A stretch of 6,826 nucleotides of DNA, taken from positions 1 through 6,826 of the forward strand of contig JAFQDR010000242.1 of assembly GCA_017415945.1 (NCBI GenBank), read 5' to 3'. The stretch is from Oscillospiraceae bacterium (lineage in GTDB: Bacteria; Bacillota_A; Clostridia; Oscillospirales; Oscillospiraceae). Shown in pieces: positions 6,310 through 6,826 of the stretch (position 1 is its first letter; each line of letters begins with the position of its first letter). The notes beneath the pieces are model-generated. The model ran no database searches. It was not told the DNA's origin and saw nothing but the letters and a program-made list of their open reading frames with translations. The position numbers and the translations under genes were made by a program.

Positions 6310-6826
6310 TATTCTTCCTCGCAGGCAGCGTTAACGATCACGGAGAAGTCAGCGGGCTTCAGAGATGCGCCGCCGATGAGGCCGCCGTCGATGTCGGGGC
6401 AAGCCAGCAGTTCCGCTGCGTTCTTTGCGTTCATGGAGCCGCCGTACTGGATAACGGTGGAGCGAGCGGTCTTTGCGTCGTACAGCTTGCGGATCACGGA
6501 GCGTACGTGTTCGCAGACTTCCTGTGCCTGTTCGGCGGTAGCGGTCTTGCCGGTGCCGATTGCCCAAACGGGTTCGTAAGCAATGATGCAGCGGCGAACC
6601 TCAGCATCGGTCAGGCCGTTGAGAACGCCGCGAACCTGCAGGCTGATCAGATCCATGGTCAGGCCGCGTTCACGTTCGTCCAGAGTTTCACCCACGCAGA
6701 TGATGGGGGTGATGCCTGCTTCCAGCAGCTTCTTTGCCTTAGCGTTTACGATCACGTCGGTTTCACCGTGGTATGCACGGCGTTCGGAGTGACCGACGAT
6801 GCAGTACTTAACGCCCAGATCCTTCA
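6309..6826 (-). CDS. tpiA: Triose-phosphate isomerase, N-terminal part outside the window
   Basis: Cytoplasmic TIM-barrel enzyme interconverting dihydroxyacetone phosphate and glyceraldehyde 3-phosphate, EC 5.3.1.1. The visible 171 codons read from [16 protein letters not shown], which carries the catalytic His, through [15 protein letters not shown], with the catalytic Glu and the flexible loop 6, to the phosphate-binding YGGSMN and LIGGASL segments near the C-terminus. About 80 N-terminal residues, including the catalytic Lys, lie beyond position 6826. A GTG codon at 6755 is internal, because the conserved family sequence continues upstream to the window edge. Its stop shares one base with the gpmI start. 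In Bacillota, gap and pgk usually precede this gene, so they are expected just to the right (inference). Confidence 0.97.
   Translation of the reverse strand, partial: KDLGVKYCIVGHSERRAYHGETDVIVNAKAKKLLEAGITPIICVGETLDERERGLTMDLISLQVRGVLNGLTDAEVRRCIIAYEPVWAIGTGKTATAEQAQEVCEHVRSVIRKLYDAKTARSTVIQYGGSMNAKNAAELLACPDIDGGLIGGASLKPADFSVIVNAACEEE

Overview
This is a chromosomal window from a Gram-positive bacterium, most likely a class Clostridia (Bacillota) gut-type anaerobe. The assignment is inference. It rests on a tpiA-gpmI-eno glycolytic gene order, a SpoIIQ-like M23 protein with a possible forespore-type promoter, strong AGGAGG-type ribosome sites, tRNAs with encoded CCA, and GC-rich genes separated by AT-rich spacers full of hairpins. 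Every gene I can support lies on the minus strand, so transcription runs from high to low coordinates.

Right part (6826 to 3472): the end of a glycolytic operon. The C-terminal two thirds of triose-phosphate isomerase overlaps the start of 2,3-bisphosphoglycerate-independent phosphoglycerate mutase by one base (TAATG). Enolase follows after 24 bases. The three enzymes cover triose-phosphate interconversion and the two steps from 3-phosphoglycerate to phosphoenolpyruvate. A 16-bp hairpin with a U-run closes the operon.

Middle (3443 to 2597): a 248-residue membrane-anchored M23 (LytM) protein resembling SpoIIQ. Its ribosome site directly abuts the glycolytic terminator. A sigma-F-like promoter can be read through that hairpin. 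The gene ends in its own strong terminator.

Then (2574 to 2304): a two-gene tRNA unit, tRNA-Met(CAU) and tRNA-Asp(GUC), driven by a perfect TTGACA-17-TATAAT promoter. The spacer between the tRNAs is a perfect palindrome, and a GNRA-capped terminator starts just after the tRNA-Asp CCA end. Downstream, about 330 bases (2299 to 1975) contain no credible gene but five further hairpins, one of them a clear minus-strand terminator.

Left part (1974 to 1): an extended -10 promoter, a yybP-ykoY (manganese-sensing) riboswitch whose P1 and P4 strands compete with an intrinsic terminator, and the first 592 codons of a P2-type cation-transporting ATPase running off the window. The logical reading is metal-induced antitermination of a Mn2+/Ca2+ efflux pump. 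This fits a known riboswitch-target pairing and is the best regulatory story in the window. I found no CRISPR array, transposase, phage gene or clearly new multi-gene system.
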